64,000 nt of DNA from Pyrocephalus nanus (taxonomy: Eukaryota > Chordata > Aves > Passeriformes > Tyrannidae): positions 16,404,145-16,468,144 of the forward strand of contig CM076266.1 in assembly GCA_038380795.1 (NCBI GenBank), read 5' to 3'. The position numbers and the translations under genes were made by a program. Within the stretch, counting starts at the first letter, position 1. Each line of letters opens with the position of its first letter. The notes under the pieces were generated by a model, which saw only the letters and a list, made by a program, of their open reading frames with translations, did no database searches and was not told the DNA's origin. Below, in pieces: positions 46,281-59,469 of this stretch.

Positions 46281-48885
46281 CTAAGACACCATTAGTTATG
46301 TTGTTCTTCAAGTTTAGACCCCTAGTGGGCATATTTTTCTGTCTTATTATACATATTAACATTAGCGAGAAGAAGTTATTGCTTCACCCATCCTTGCCTC
46401 TAGGCAGTCTGACTGCAGTGGTGTTTTTCTGGCTGTGGAAAACTTCTCAAGCTACAAGGAAATAAAACTTAATGAAGGTCTAGCTGTCTGATTTTTGTGG
46501 TGGTTGTAGCAAAGAAAATATTGCCAGCCCTGTGCAGTGTGTACTTCCTTTAACCTTTTCCCTGAGCTTGTTATTTTCTGCAAAGACCTCACCTAGCAGT
46601 AGGTTTGGTTAGTACTACTTCTTCCCTTGAGCCATGCCATCTAGTTTTATGTCCAAATCATGAGGCATCACAGCCACAAGGTATTTTTTCAGTGAGGTCT
46701 GCTGGGCACTGCTCTTGGCTGTTTGTACAGAAACTGCAGAAGGAATGCCCACAGAGGCATGTCAGAGCAGGGCTACTCCCAGATTACTGCGTTTCTATGT
46801 AGAGAAGTTCAGTTCCAAGGAGACAGCCAGGTCCTATATAACCATCTCTCCAGTAGAAACCGAATATTTTCAGTTTTCTTTCATTGTCATCCCTGTCTGA
46901 GGGAAATAAAAAGGGCATTCCATAGCTCACTGTAGCATTTATTACAATGACTTGTCCAAAATACAGGATGGAATCAAGATAATTGTTTTTACTTCAAGGG
47001 AGTTGTTGTGGTGGTATCTCAGTTTTACAGCTAACCATCACAGTCTAGCAAAAATCAACAGTGTGGGGAGAAGTAGATGTGTCCTTAATAGGACTTTCTT
47101 GATAAAAGGATGATTAACCTTGATTGACTTATCCAGATGCAGCAAAGTTTCGTAAAATAGCAAATGCATCAACATGTGGTAGAGACACGATGCTTTCATT
47201 TGAGTTTCACTGATGACACAATCCTATAGTAGAGACTTGGAAGAGAAATAAGCCATTCTTATCTTAGAAAGAAGCTACAGTACAACTGCTCAGTAGGAAG
47301 ACAATAGTGCCAGCCTACTGTTCTCAGGGATGAAACAACTTTGTTGCCTTTCACCAGCAGAGTAGGGGAAGCTGAATGCTACTGGGAAATTATGGACACT
47401 ACTACCTAATATGTGCAGGGTGTTTTGCACACAGTATATCCACTATGTCCAATATAAGAGCCAGGAATATTTTATTGCCCTGGTATGGGAAATGCTGTGT
47501 TAAATGTAACTATTACAAATGGTTATTTGAAGGAAAGGTGGTGTTTAGGTCTGGGCTTTAGAGTGACACTCGGGCTTTGTTGAGTGTTTTTCCTAGCTCT
47601 GCTGAGTGCCATGGGGAAACTATTCAGTATTTGGCAGATTCAGTTTCATATCTATAAAATTCAGAGCCTAATTATTTGTTCTGCTCTGTCTTTGGAAGTG
47701 GGCAGGACTTTCAAAGTCCAAAATGCACAGGTCTTCAAATGAATCACTGTGTATTTCAGGAGTACTCAGTGCAACTGCTTTCCAGCAGTAGAATATGTCT
47801 CCCTGCAGAAGAAAAAGGGCATGACCCCTATAGGTCATTTCACTGCACCAGCCACCCAGAGACAGCAAAATGCTTGCCAGGGTCTATCCTCACTCCCTGA
47901 GCATCCCAGCAGCTGAGAGTCAAACAAATGACCAAGGACATGAAAAACATGGTAGATGGGAAATGCCTTCACTACAGTTGATTTTGTAACTTGCTTGTCT
48001 TTCAGTGGCTCTGAAGAATATCTTTCTTTTTATGTTGAAAAATTATTAACTGTGTTGTGAGTTGCCATGGATGCAGCATTCAGTTTATTGCAGACTGCCT
48101 CTTACTGCGAAGGACCTCATTCCCGGCACTCTCCTGGGCTTATAAATATTGAGTAAATTGGTCCACTTTTTTCTCAGAAGTCAGAGGCAAAATTGGCACT
48201 AATTTAAAGGTGTGGGCTCAGGCCTATTATATCATGTTTGTTTTTTTATAACACTGATCACCTCTGTTCTGGCAGCCTCCTGATTCTACCTAGGGAGTCA
48301 GGCTTCCATTCAGGTTCAAATAAATCTGAAAAACAATAAAAGAAAAAACCAAATCTTTCCCTCTAAAAGCCATTCCCAGCACTATTTGTCCCTGGGAATG
48401 GTTTTGCCCGGGACTCAATGGCAAGTGTTCTCATGTGTCTACAGAAAACTGTAGAGAAACTGCCTCTGCATTGCAGCAAGGTATTTGAAGAAACAAAGTG
48501 ATCTGCATATGGTATGTTGTTTAGCTGCAGTAGTTTTCCAGCCGGCCACAGTGTCAGGAACTAAGTGGATGGTGCTGACAGATAAACATTCAAGAATTGC
48601 TTGGACTGACTATAGCTGCAATTACTGTAATGAGATGAAATTTGTCTTTGGCCCTCTCATAAGTTATTTGCAAAGAAATGAATAGGGATAGGGTCTAAAT
48701 CTTCAAAGTCAGTTGGCAATATTGCCAAAAAAAATTATGGAAATTGCCTTATACTGAGTTGTTCATTCTTCTTCTGCCCTAAACCATTATCTTTCTTTTC
48801 AGTGGAAGAACTCTGCAGATTCACAGATGTCAATATAAATAGTTTTTTCTCTACGGTTAAATCTTAAGCATTTCTTAAGTGATTA

Positions 48886-48914
48886 TAAAAAAAAGGAAAA
48901 AAAAAAAAAAAAGG
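48886..48914. repeat. A-rich tract
   Basis: Two A runs separated by gg, about 29 bases. No upstream retrocopy recognised. Confidence 0.85.
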
Positions 48915-49828
48915 AGTCTCAACATTTTAGAGCCACTCTTGAATCTGAAGTTGAATTTCCTAGCCTCTGACACAAACCATCAGACTTTAATCTTTCTATT
49001 TAGCCACCTGTTCAATTCAAGCCACACAAGGACATCTTGGATTGTCAGGGAGCAGGGGGGTCTCACCAGAGCAGGACCTACTCTGCAAGATGCTCTACAT
49101 TCATAATGCCTGGGGCAGTTTTCATGCAGGCTTGTTCCTATGTATTTCATGAGGTGTTTTGTGATACTTGCAGTGGTAAAAAACGCCCAACAGACCTCCT
49201 CATTTTTTCAAAAACTTTGAAGCTGTCTACAATTAGTGACCCCTGTCCTGCTCAAGTGACTTTTACATGCAAAATGAGATGTTTAGAGAACAAGGATAAT
49301 GTAATGACTTGGTCAAGGTTGCTTTAAATAGTGCTATCTATCATTATTATTAGTTCTTCTATGCTGGCAGGTTACTTCACTTGTTTTAAATGAAGAGAAG
49401 AAAACATGGAAGAAAACTTCTCTCTTAGGACTTGTGGCATCAACCTCACTCACCCCATTGTTTTGATTGAGGGTAGCATAAGTAAAAGCAGAATTAAATC
49501 CACAGTCACCTCTGAATTGACAAACAACCCAATTCCTACTCGGCTGGTCAGAAGGAGATACTTTTTGGTTCGCCAGGTTGATTAAACTGGTTCCTCCTTC
49601 CTCCCTGCACTCATTTTACACCCTCAACCCAGAGGGTGTCTGTGTGTTCCAAAGGCTCAGCCCCAGTCCCATCTGTCATAAAGACTGTAGCTAGGGATGG
49701 GACAAAAGCTGGAGTGTTCCTGCAAAGCCTGAGAGGACTTGAGACTACAGCCCTGGGATGGACTGATAGAGCCTCAGGCATTTTTCTCATGTTTATCTAC
49801 AAAGGATAAGAGCCTGATAACCACCATA

Positions 49829-49866
49829 GGGATGGATACATTTTTATGGGATGGATACATTCTTAT
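49829..49866. repeat. Imperfect 19-bp tandem duplication
   Basis: Two copies of gggatggatacattyttat, differing at one base, lie directly head to tail. Confidence 0.9.
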
Positions 49867-51735
49867 TTTTGTTCCACTAAAATCATTGCTCTCCTGGCAC
49901 TGGGATATCTATGTTTCATCTAAGTGCCAAAAAGTACCTGTGCCCTGCCTTAGTATTTTGGTCACAGCAGGATGAACTTCACAAGAGCCAGGATGGGAGC
50001 ACTGGACTCACAGCTTGAATTAGAGCTTTAACCCTTCAGGATGCTCCTTAATTTTTTTTTCCACCGGACATTATGTCCTTGGAAAGGCATGTTTCCTGCT
50101 ATAAGCCGGTCCTCTGGGACAGAGAGAAAGAGACAGAGAGATGAGTACTTAGGGTGCTCCTTGCTTTTTGGCCTGCTCAGGCAAAAATAAATCATCTTGC
50201 AAACTGAGAGCTTTTTGTCTGTACTGACTAAAGTTTTTCAATAGTTGTAGAAAATTGGGGTGAGGGGAAGCAAATTCTGGAAGAGAAAAGCAACAACACG
50301 CACAAAGGACATTCTGAGGATTAGTGGACTATACTGCACTCAAGGTGTTTGGAAATAATGTAGGGCAAGTGCCACTTGATGAAAAATGGCATGGGTTTGA
50401 CTTTAAATAAGATTTCATAAATCCAGGCTTTGAGAAGTGAGAGAGGAGTAGGAGAATGAATCATCCCAAGCAATTTCAGGGTAGTTTACATAGTCTGACA
50501 CTTTATGACAAGCCACCCAGCTCTTCTATTTTTAGTACAACTAGAGATGGGTCTGGAATGTGAGCATTAGAGGTAATACTTCCCAGCATTTGCAGATCTT
50601 CAGATAGAGATTTTTGGCTCAACTGTCAGCAAAGATTTGTAGAGATTGGAAGAAAAATTTTTTTCCAAGGTTCAGGTTGCATTGTATTTCAAGGCTTTGG
50701 CTCAGGAATGTTTTGACAAATCAAAATCAGAACTATCTGAATTGTCAGAACAACAAAGGAAACAAAGATTTCAACCTGATGATAGGTTTTCTGTTATTCA
50801 GTAAAATGTATTATCATGATTGAAGCTACCATATGATGTTCAGGGTAAAGAAGCTATTAGCAGTACACTGTTATTCTTACTTCATAATTAGGCTATAAAA
50901 TAGCTACACTAATTACACTGAAATTTGGAAGAATGGAAGGACTTTAATGAGTGATATCAGTTTGTTAAAACACAACTTGATTTTATTTCTGTAAAGGTTT
51001 ACTTGCTCAAATCCTCTTTACTTTTTCTTGTACTTGTATTTGGAGGGAGATTTCAAGTTTCTCAAGGAATATTGATTCTTCTATCAGTAAGCAGCTATCA
51101 TGGCTGATAGTTATGACTGTTAAGTCTATGAAGGGAAAATATCCTACCTCCATAAATGAGAAATCTATATGCAAGGACTGGTTCTGGGAGAAACATGTTT
51201 TGCTTCTTTCCTACAAACTGTGCACGTCCTTGTTTTCCTGTGGTTTGTCTGGCTTTGTAGTGCTCTGATGGATGTTTTTTGACAGCATAAAATAAAAGCT
51301 GGTGTTCCTGACATTAAGGCAATTCATGTCAGCCAAAGATTTTGCCCAGTGGCATTTTCTGTTCCACTTGCTGCGCCAAGGTGGAACAGCACAAACACCG
51401 TCCCCACCAAGTTGGTCATCCTTTCAAGCTTTTCCCAATCAGCCAGATTTATGTTAGCTGCAGAAAGCCAGGATGCTCTTGCAGCCACTGCAGGGAACAC
51501 TACAAGTGCAGGGCAGCAGCTGCCTCTGGAGTCGGTGAACCCAAATAACTGGCTTTCCTTCATGTGTTACACTAGAAAAGATGACATTAAGGGGCAAGAT
51601 TATCTCGTGATATTCTTGAGAAAACAGTTAAAAAAGTGATTGCTCTCTATAAGGCTTTCATTCAGATAATTTTACAGCCATTTCAAGTAGAACCAAAGAT
51701 ACTCTAACTTTGACATGATTAGATGGTTTCACTTG

Positions 51736-51757
51736 ATGACACCATACCCTTATGGTG

Positions 51758-51794
<37 letters not shown>
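51736..51794. repeat. Hairpin abutting a (TA)17 microsatellite
   Basis: The arms atgacaccata (51736-51746) and tatggtgtcat (51751-51761) are perfect reverse complements around ccct, and the second arm runs directly into an uninterrupted (TA)n tract of about 34 bases (51761-51794). Both parts can extrude as cruciforms. Confidence 0.92.
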
Positions 51795-51796
<2 letters not shown>

Positions 51797-52311
51797 ATAC
51801 AAGCACTTGTGTCAGAGTTGCTTATGTTCATGCCCACAAAGTGAAGAATAAGTTCAAATTTATGGAAGTCAGTGATTTGCAAGTTAAACAAATGGAGTGA
51901 AATAACAGAGAAAATCAAAAGCAGGGGGAAGCTGATTTGAATTCCAATTTCTGGTCTTGTCTGGGAGTTGCAGGATCTTATATGTTCATGTGTCTTAAAC
52001 ACAAGAAGTTTAGTTTCCATAGTATTTTGGCTTTTGCTTGTGGTTAATACAGGGGGGAGGGGGAATAGTTTTGTTTTTAGGGGAGGAATGTATTTTTTGG
52101 CACACTGTGAGGCACAGGAGACTTTAGTGAGAATTTGCCAGTTAACAGCCAATGGGCATGAGTCTCTTTCTAGCACACAGAGAAAAGGTAGATGTAAAAA
52201 ACCATCTTCTTCAGTGCCATTATGAGGCAGTTGAGTTTCCCAGTGAACAGGCAGTACTGAATTTGCACTGAGTGCTGTACAGTGTGTAAAAAATGCAAAT
52301 GTTTTAAAAAT

Positions 52312-52333
52312 ATTTAATTAATTAATTAATTAT
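52312..52333. repeat. (TTAA)n short tandem repeat
   Basis: About five units of TTAA/ATTA. Confidence 0.85.
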
Positions 52334-52796
52334 CTTAAATGAGCTACTGCTGGGGCAGTTCTTCAGCAGCACACTGAGACTCTCACATGCTTTTCTCACA
52401 AGCTGCTTTCCAGCTGAGTAGCCCCTGGGATTCATGAGAAGAAGCCATAAACAGAAGGAGGAGTTTTCTTCTCTGACACTAAGCATAGGCCTTCTTTTAC
52501 CCTAGGCTACAGTCACCAGTAACACCTCTATCCACCTCAAGGACCTCCCTCCTTGATCTGCCACACTGTCCAACTACTTGCTCACCCCCAGTGTCTCACT
52601 TTGATTACTCCCATTCAAAAGTGAATGAGCTCTGCTGCGAATACATCTCCGTGGGGACATCTACAAGGCAGCAGAAGAATTTGTGCTAGAATTGTCTCCC
52701 TGCATTTTACATTGCCCCAAGGCTACCCCAGCAAAATTCTCATAGACAATAGCTAACTTGAGTTTCATACCATAACAATCTCTCATATTCTTACAG

Positions 52797-52982
52797 ACAA
52801 TTCAACTGGAAGAGAACTCTAGAACCAAAACAATAATTGTGCCTCAGAGCTACCGGGATAACATGTGGGACCCAGAGGAGTTGCATTGTCAAGTGGACAG
52901 TGCTGTCTGTTCTGAAGGATCCACCTTCTCCCCCTGGCCTAGAGGCCAGGACCTATTCACTGAAGCAATTGCAGTTAGCAAG
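52797..52982 (+). other. Isolated exon-like block of 62 codons
   Basis: The acceptor tctcatattcttacag and donor AAG|gtagtt bound exactly 186 bases, open in phase 0 with no stop. GC content is higher than the flanks, and the peptide is protein-like (parts: QLEENSRTKT, SYRDNMWDPEELHC, GQDLFTEAIAVSK). The frame is closed by stops soon outside both splice sites. I do not recognise the protein and found no partner exon in phase nearby, so the block may be an exon of an unseen gene or noncoding RNA, or chance. Confidence 0.3.
52933..52950. repeat. 18-bp perfect palindrome
   Basis: cctggcct and aggccagg flank ag. It lies inside the exon-like block 52797-52982. Confidence 0.9.
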
Positions 52983-54111
52983 GTAGTTTAAACAGTAGGA
53001 GACCACATAGTCTTATTATTATAGCAGTTATTACTGTAATTATTACTACCTGTTCTCCAACCAAGGAAAGAGTATTGAACTGATTTCCATCCTTCAGTAT
53101 CTATTAGGAGAGGTTTGGCATATTTGACAACAGAGATCTATTCTCTTGCTGTATTTACCAGCCAAAAGATATAGGGCATGTTGATATCTAAAACCAATCT
53201 TGTAAAACAACCATGATATGTCCAAATCTAAAGTTTAGTTGTTTTACATAGCAAATGTTTGCAGTTGGTAGATCTGAATTCTTGAACTGAATCTGCTGTC
53301 TTCTTTTGCTGCCCCACAGGATGACTCTACTAAAAGTATAAGGCATGACCAATAAAAGGCAGCAGGACATATTCCATGTCACTAAATATAGGACATCCCA
53401 TGCCCTAGCAACCCTATGGCTGAGGCGTGGCACGCTGAAATAAGTCAGGGTAATTCAAGACTATGATTCCCTCAGCAACTAGAAACTGTATTTCAGTCAC
53501 AGTGCATGTACAGTAAGACATAAAAGTTAGCATTGCATACTGTGATACAAAATGTTATGCATTCCCAAGGGGCTTTGAGTTACGATTTTTGCAGGAGTTA
53601 ATTTGGTGCTGTTAGCGGAGTGATTCTTTTTAAAATGCAGTCAAGGTAACATTTTACATTTAATTTCTCCGTTGCCATTTTCTTTGGTCTTGTCAGCTGT
53701 AAATAAAAATCAATGGTGCATAAATCTCTGCTCCTGTAGCTGGGTAGTAACAGTGGAAGATGCACAGTAGGAAGGGCACAGACATGACTGTATCTACTTC
53801 AAACTTCTTGAAGCTTAACAATGTGCTGTCTTAAGGATTTCTATTTCCTTTCCAGATGCATAACCTTAATCAGGTGGAAAGGAACCAACAGAGAATTATG
53901 GTTCAAAGTAGAGGCAAAATACTTATTCACCAAATCTAATCATTGTCTTTTTCTGTTGTTGTTTGACCGTATACTGGTTCACTTTCAGTCTTCCTTTGGA
54001 GCTCTTCACTCTCCAGCAAAATAGTGTCCATGCACTAACATAGAAATAGTCTTCAGATACTGTTATTCACAATATGGCTTAACAAAGTGTTCCCTCTAGG
54101 GGTTTATTTTG

Positions 54112-54132
54112 AAAAAAAAAAAAAAAAAAAAA
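54112..54132. repeat. Poly(A) tract
   Basis: A run of 21 A. Confidence 0.95.
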
Positions 54133-55366
54133 GGTAACAATAAAGACAGAGGGAAAGAATATAGCAGGCATTATAGTCCCATGTCTAGAATGTCACAGAC
54201 TGCTTTCTCACCAAGTATGAGAACTCTTATTATTATTCCCTTCCTCCTTCCCTCTTGACTATAACTCCAATAGTAAGTAGAATATGAAAATCAAGTGCTG
54301 TTTGTGAGAATGTGTAGCAATAGTCTGAGAAATCTTTCTTAATTTAGCCCTTCTGATTAGTTGTTTTATACATGGCAGATGTACCCACACCAGTGACCCA
54401 GACAGCACATTTCTCAAAAAAGCAGGTTTCATTAGCTCAGAAACAACAGATGTGCTGTGAAATGTAGATGTTGAAAAGCTACAGGGATTTGTTGGTAAAG
54501 CTCGTGTTTCCAACTGATAGAAGAGGATAGCAAACCTCCTATCACAACTGTACAATCCTTCATCTGTTGCTAACCGTAACGGATGGTGTTTTCCATATTG
54601 CATTTCATCCACCGAGCCAAACAGCACTGGGTATGAGTTACTCGCAGTAGACCCAATTCTATGCATGTGGTAACTCAAATGCAGAGATTTTGTAAAACTG
54701 AAGATGACAACCTGGTTATGTGGACTTCACCAGGGAGAAAATATCATGGCCTAGTTAAACAGCTGCAGCTATATTTTCACATGTGATCGTAAAGAAGCAT
54801 GGGGTTTTGTTTCCAAAAAGGAGCAAGTTCACACAGATCTATTGGGAACTGCAAGCACTTGATGTCTTTGGAAAGTAGGTCATTACTATGTTTGTGCCTA
54901 ATTTGAGGTGGCCAAAGCTTCAGCACTGCCCTGATTGCCACAGAAAATACTGTGCAGCAGAAAGGTGGGAGATTTGAGAATACAGACTGGGTATCCAATG
55001 TTCCAGTCCTGATTACACTGTGCTTTCCACTGGATACTGATGGAGAGAAAGCCTGAACTGTCTGTGTTTTACTTTTCTGTGAATCTATTTATGCATTCTT
55101 GTAACAGAAGTGCCCGCATCCATACTTAGGGAGATAATCTTTATTGTGTTTCTTCTCTGGACACTATCACAGACACAGAGAAGGGGAGCATTTGTTTCTG
55201 TAATGACAATTTTATGAATTTTTTGACCTTCTCTGTGCCTGTCCTAGCAAATCATACCATTTCTGTATGAGGTGGCAGGCTCATAGCTGATGTAGCACTT
55301 GCTCTATGGGTTCACCCTCACCTTTTCTTCTCAGGAGCACCGTTTCTCTGCAACAACATCCCTCCT

Positions 55367-55450
55367 CTGTCAGCCCCTGTATGCTCACAGCTTCAGGGAC
55401 TCCTATTTCTGTCAGCTCCTGTCTACTCACAGCTTCAGGGATTCCTATTC
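55367..55450. repeat. 42-bp tandem duplication
   Basis: Two adjacent 42-base copies, each with ctgtcagc.cctgt at the start and ctcacagcttcaggga in the middle, differing at about six positions. The unit length is a multiple of three, so an overlapping plus-strand frame stays open through it, but no other sign of coding was found. Confidence 0.88.
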
Positions 55451-58400
55451 CACAGCAGAGTCAAGGTAGAGATGCACGAGAAACTCATAAAGCCCAGAAA
55501 GACCAACCCATGTGGTTGACCCAGAGGCTCAAAATGAGCAGGGAAGGAGGTCAAGGAAGATTTGGAGTGTTTAGCCATATGGCCATACCCATATGTGTGT
55601 GAGACAAAGAAATGGTGCTGCAGCCTCCTTAACTCTCCACTTGCTGAAGGTCTGCTCTGGAGCCAGAGGACAGGGTGGGCTCCTGGCAGCTCTGATGGCC
55701 TTTTGTCCTCCCCAAGTCAGCAGGAATACCTGCATTGTGCTGGTTTGGTCACTTCAAACAGCTCCTTCCAGTGTTACAGAAGGAGTGCGTTGAACCTTAT
55801 GACAAAATAAGGGCTTTTGTCAAAACAACAAAGATGCTTTCCCTGTCATGAGGCAAGCACGAACAGCAGTGTGAGGAAGCTGCTTGCCTGCCCTCTGTGC
55901 TCAGTGGAATGCCCCAGTGAGGCATTCAGTAGTCTAAGGGGTGAAGAGGCTGTGCATTATCTGCATCCAGACAGATGAGTTCTGCAAGCCAGCCTCAAAA
56001 ATGCCAAGTGCATGAACCCAATCAGAGAGTTTGTGCACCTCATTTGCTCATGAGCAATGATGGAGGAAAGGCCGGGAAGCGGCCAGCTGAACAGTTCACA
56101 TTTGCTGTCGGTGTCTAATGCTGCGCTGTCTGAGTTTGCTTTAAGCTCATGTAGTTGCTATACTGACTAGTAGAACTCTGTGTATTTGCACAATTTTGGA
56201 CTGGGAAATTGCTTAGGAACAAACAAATCCAATGCACAGTGGGATTTCATACAGTGGTGTTTTTCCATAGTAAATTACATTTTGTTCAGTGAAATTTGAA
56301 CCAAGAAAAAAATGCCTAATACCAGCTTCATTTATCACTGAGTAAGCAGCCAAAAGCTGAAAGTAGCCAACCAGCACAAGTTAAAAAATACTGTAACAAA
56401 TAAAACTGTCTCTCCCGTGCAAGTTACACGATGGGAAATATTTCCTCTGAGTCCCTGGAGACATTTAAAATTACTAGTGGATGACCTGGAGGCTGTGCCA
56501 AACAAAGGATGGGGACCCATAGGAGAAACCCAGAACCAGAGCAAAAGAACAATTTACAGGTAATCAGCTGACAGGACACAGCCACAGAAAACAGGAAGGT
56601 GCTTGTTAGAAAATCCTAGTACAACTCTCAAATGTTCTCCCTTGTGTGTTTCTTTGCCCATTTGCCTATCCATCCACCACTCTGTCTCCAGGCACCTTCC
56701 ATGTAAAATTGTTGTTTTGCCAGTGGTCTGTAATTCAGAGCTTCACTCCTCAATGACCATCCACCAGTGGCAATGACCTAAACGAGTCAGACAGGAGTAA
56801 TACAGAAGTAGCTGATTTTGAAGGACCAAAGCAAACACTGTCAGTTCATCCCGGAATTCAGGAGCATTTTGGAAAGGTATGTTGAAATGGAACTGGAAAC
56901 ACTGAGTAGCTTCACACTGTAGCCAGCCACTTCTCCAGAGCCTGCTGCAGGCAGACTGCCAGCAGTCCTGAAGCAAGTTAGGTGGAAGACAGTTGAGTGC
57001 TCTCTGCTTCACTGTGTGGTTGATAGAGCTGTGGGTACAAGCCCTGAAGTCAGAGGCACTGTTTCTGTCAGCCTTCCTACAACATATAGGAGGAAAGGAG
57101 TTCAAGGACATAGGAGACAAAATCATTGGAAGTAACAATATTTGAGAACTCACTGCAGCTGCAAGAAAACAGAGAGAGCTGTTTGCTGTCATCTCTGATT
57201 AAAATGCAAAGCAAATGTCTTTGTATACTCTGTAAACATGACTATTTCTTCTTTTCTGCCCGTGATCTTTGAAGAGATATAAAACTTGGGTATACCAGCT
57301 TCCAGAGGAGATACAATAAGATTTTTTCTAAGAAACATAAAAACATTTATCTTCAGTATGTGTCTTTCACGATGCATATATATGTAGCAACAACTGGGAC
57401 GCAAAAAGGGAGGGAAATTTAGCTCAAGCATTTATTCTGCCCATTTTGGAGAACACACCATGGTTTAAAAATTGCCTGAGCACTCTGCAGAAGAGCCATA
57501 ACAACATTCCCCATCATATTCATTCACCATTTAAACCACAAGTAAACATGCAATAGCAGAGTAACTCCTCCTGCTGTTTTGATCTTTCCTGAAAATCATT
57601 TTGTTCTTCTGTGAAGAAATATGCCAACAGAAATCATTCCTCCAGGTACACTGCTTGCTCTTACCACTCTGCCTTCAGCAAGTCTAACCTGTAGTTTGCA
57701 ATGGGTGATGTACAGCCCTGCCACCAAGGGTTTGGTGCAACACTGCTTTTGCTCTGCTTATCTAGTGATGCACCGTGCTGGGGCAAGAGGCTCTTAATTT
57801 TATTTAGTCCCACACCTTTTCTCACTCTTTGCTGTGGGTATACTCATATTTTCCTCCCAATTTGCAGTAGTTTAAATGAGAATGTCCCTTGTAAACTCTG
57901 AGAGCCAGGGACACTCCCACTGATCTTAGAAAGGCAGCTAAAAGACTGAGCCCACTCTTGAAAATGTAATGTCACCTTCTACTTTCAGCACCAGTAACAC
58001 CATTTAGGAAGGCAGTGTCTGACCAAGTGGAAGTGGGATGGAGCAAAAATGAGAAATTAATGTAACACATATGGCTTTATTTTCCCTGCAAATCGTGTTC
58101 AATTTAGGCCATAATGATTTATTCTAAAAGTACATTTAACTCCAATTTGGTTCTGTATAACAGAACAGATGGGGGAAATCCACAAAGCTGTACTTTCCTG
58201 CACAAATAAAAATGATTGCATTCATATCCTGATTCTTTTTTCTTTTTCTGCTTCCCATCCATCTTTGGGTGTTTGATTTTTACACTTAAATTTAGACCAT
58301 AAATTATCTGTGAATTTATTTTATTTCATGTGGTGTTATTTGGGGAAGAGGGGTAAATTAGCAGGTAGCCATTGCTGTGCAAGAACAGCTTTATCATTCT

Positions 58401-58670
58401 GCTCTCCCCTCTTCTTCCTCTTGTCCTGTTTGTACACAAATACCATTGTTAATATAGGGCCTACATTGTTTTGAGTTCTGCTTGTGAAGAATGCTCTGAT
58501 CAGCAGAGAAAGAGGGATTACGTGTATTCCCACAGCTGTGCTGGCACAAGTGGAGATGCTGGTGCATCAACATGGGAGCTATCAAAACAAAGGCAAACAA
58601 GGCTATATTGTTTCAGTTTCATTGAGGAAAACAAGAAAGAATATTTTCTTTTCCACTCTTGAAAAAGGAG

Positions 58671-58730
58671 AAAAATTTTGTAATATTTTGTAAAAATTCT
58701 GTAATATAAGGGAGAAAGATTTTGTAATAT
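58671..58730. repeat. Three imperfect copies of a 16-bp AT-rich unit
   Basis: aaaaattttgtaatat, aaaaattctgtaatat and aaagattttgtaatat start at 58671, 58692 and 58715. Confidence 0.8.
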
Positions 58731-59391
58731 CCACTAAGAGAAATCAGCATCTAAAGGAATTTCTAGGAAAAGAAGAATTTCACCTTGAAAAATTAAGACC
58801 AGGCCAAATGCCATAAGGCTTCCTATTGCTTTTCTTTCTGTCTGCCAGGCTTGCTTCCCAGGCCCACAGTATCCAGCCAAAGCAGGGACTGACAGCAATT
58901 GCCTGTGCTGCATTGGACATAGCTGAGGCTGAATTGCCAGCCCAGTGCAGAAACTGCTCTGAGCCAGCAGCCCGCTCTCACTCTTTCCAGCAAATAATTT
59001 TACAGCCCTGGAAATGACTCTGGACTGGCAAATGACATTATTTTTATGGTCCATTGCCTCACTGCAGCACTTTGCTCCATCAGCTTTAGCATAATGTGTC
59101 TTTTTATGCACTATTTTACCACCCTGTTATCTCAGCTCCTTATAGAAGCATCCTGCCATAACAGTCTTCTACCATGCAGTCAATATGCCTTGAGAGCACT
59201 GTGCATTAGCCTCAGCATTCCTTCCCAGGGTTCAGGAGACCAAAGACTACCACTGCCAGAGGCAGGGCCTCTGCAAGGGCTTTGCCTTCCCCGTGCACAT
59301 TTACACTCCTGCCCAGTAAATATTAGCATTTCATTTTTGGCTAATGCCTGCACTCTTACAAGCTTTATACCATCTCTGGTGGTTCCTCCAG

Positions 59392-59469
59392 ATTTTCCTT
59401 CCACCCAGGGCAAAATGGAGGCGTATTCTGAAAGACTTTGGTTGGACTGTGCACAAGAGAAATGTGAGA
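59392..59469 (+). other. Isolated exon-like block
   Basis: The acceptor ggtggttcctccag and consensus donor gtgagt bound 78 bases. Two frames are open; one contains an ATG in strong context (gcaaaATGg) followed by 18 codons. No compatible next exon was found before the window end, so it is weakly supported. Confidence 0.2.

Larger units (their letters stand above)
42066..52796. other. Long intergenic stretch, no secure gene
   Basis: About 10.7 kb downstream of the coiled-coil gene. I found no exon chain. It contains a 12-bp-arm hairpin (43574-43600), a (TTTG)n tract (46241), an A run (48886), a 19-base tandem repeat (49829) and a hairpin next to a (TA)n tract (51736). Open frames up to about 170 codons look random. 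Confidence 0.4.
52983..59391. other. Intergenic, no secure gene
   Basis: No exon chain recognised. Contains an A run (54112), a 42-bp tandem duplication (55367) and a degenerate AT repeat (58671). AT-rich blocks at 53575-53730 and 58081-58170 contain clustered ATTA/TAAT cores and could be regulatory, but nothing proves it. Confidence 0.4.

Noticed and set aside
51658..52176. 172-codon minus-strand open frame
   Set aside because: It runs through the (TA)n tract, giving an alternating Tyr-Ile stretch, and has no recognisable domain.
54259..54678. 139-codon minus-strand open frame
   Set aside because: Chance length, no motif and no splice or poly(A) context.
56743..57192. 149-codon minus-strand open frame with a signal-like N-terminus
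   Set aside because: The leader-like start is the only feature; the rest has random composition, and no poly(A) or splice context fits.
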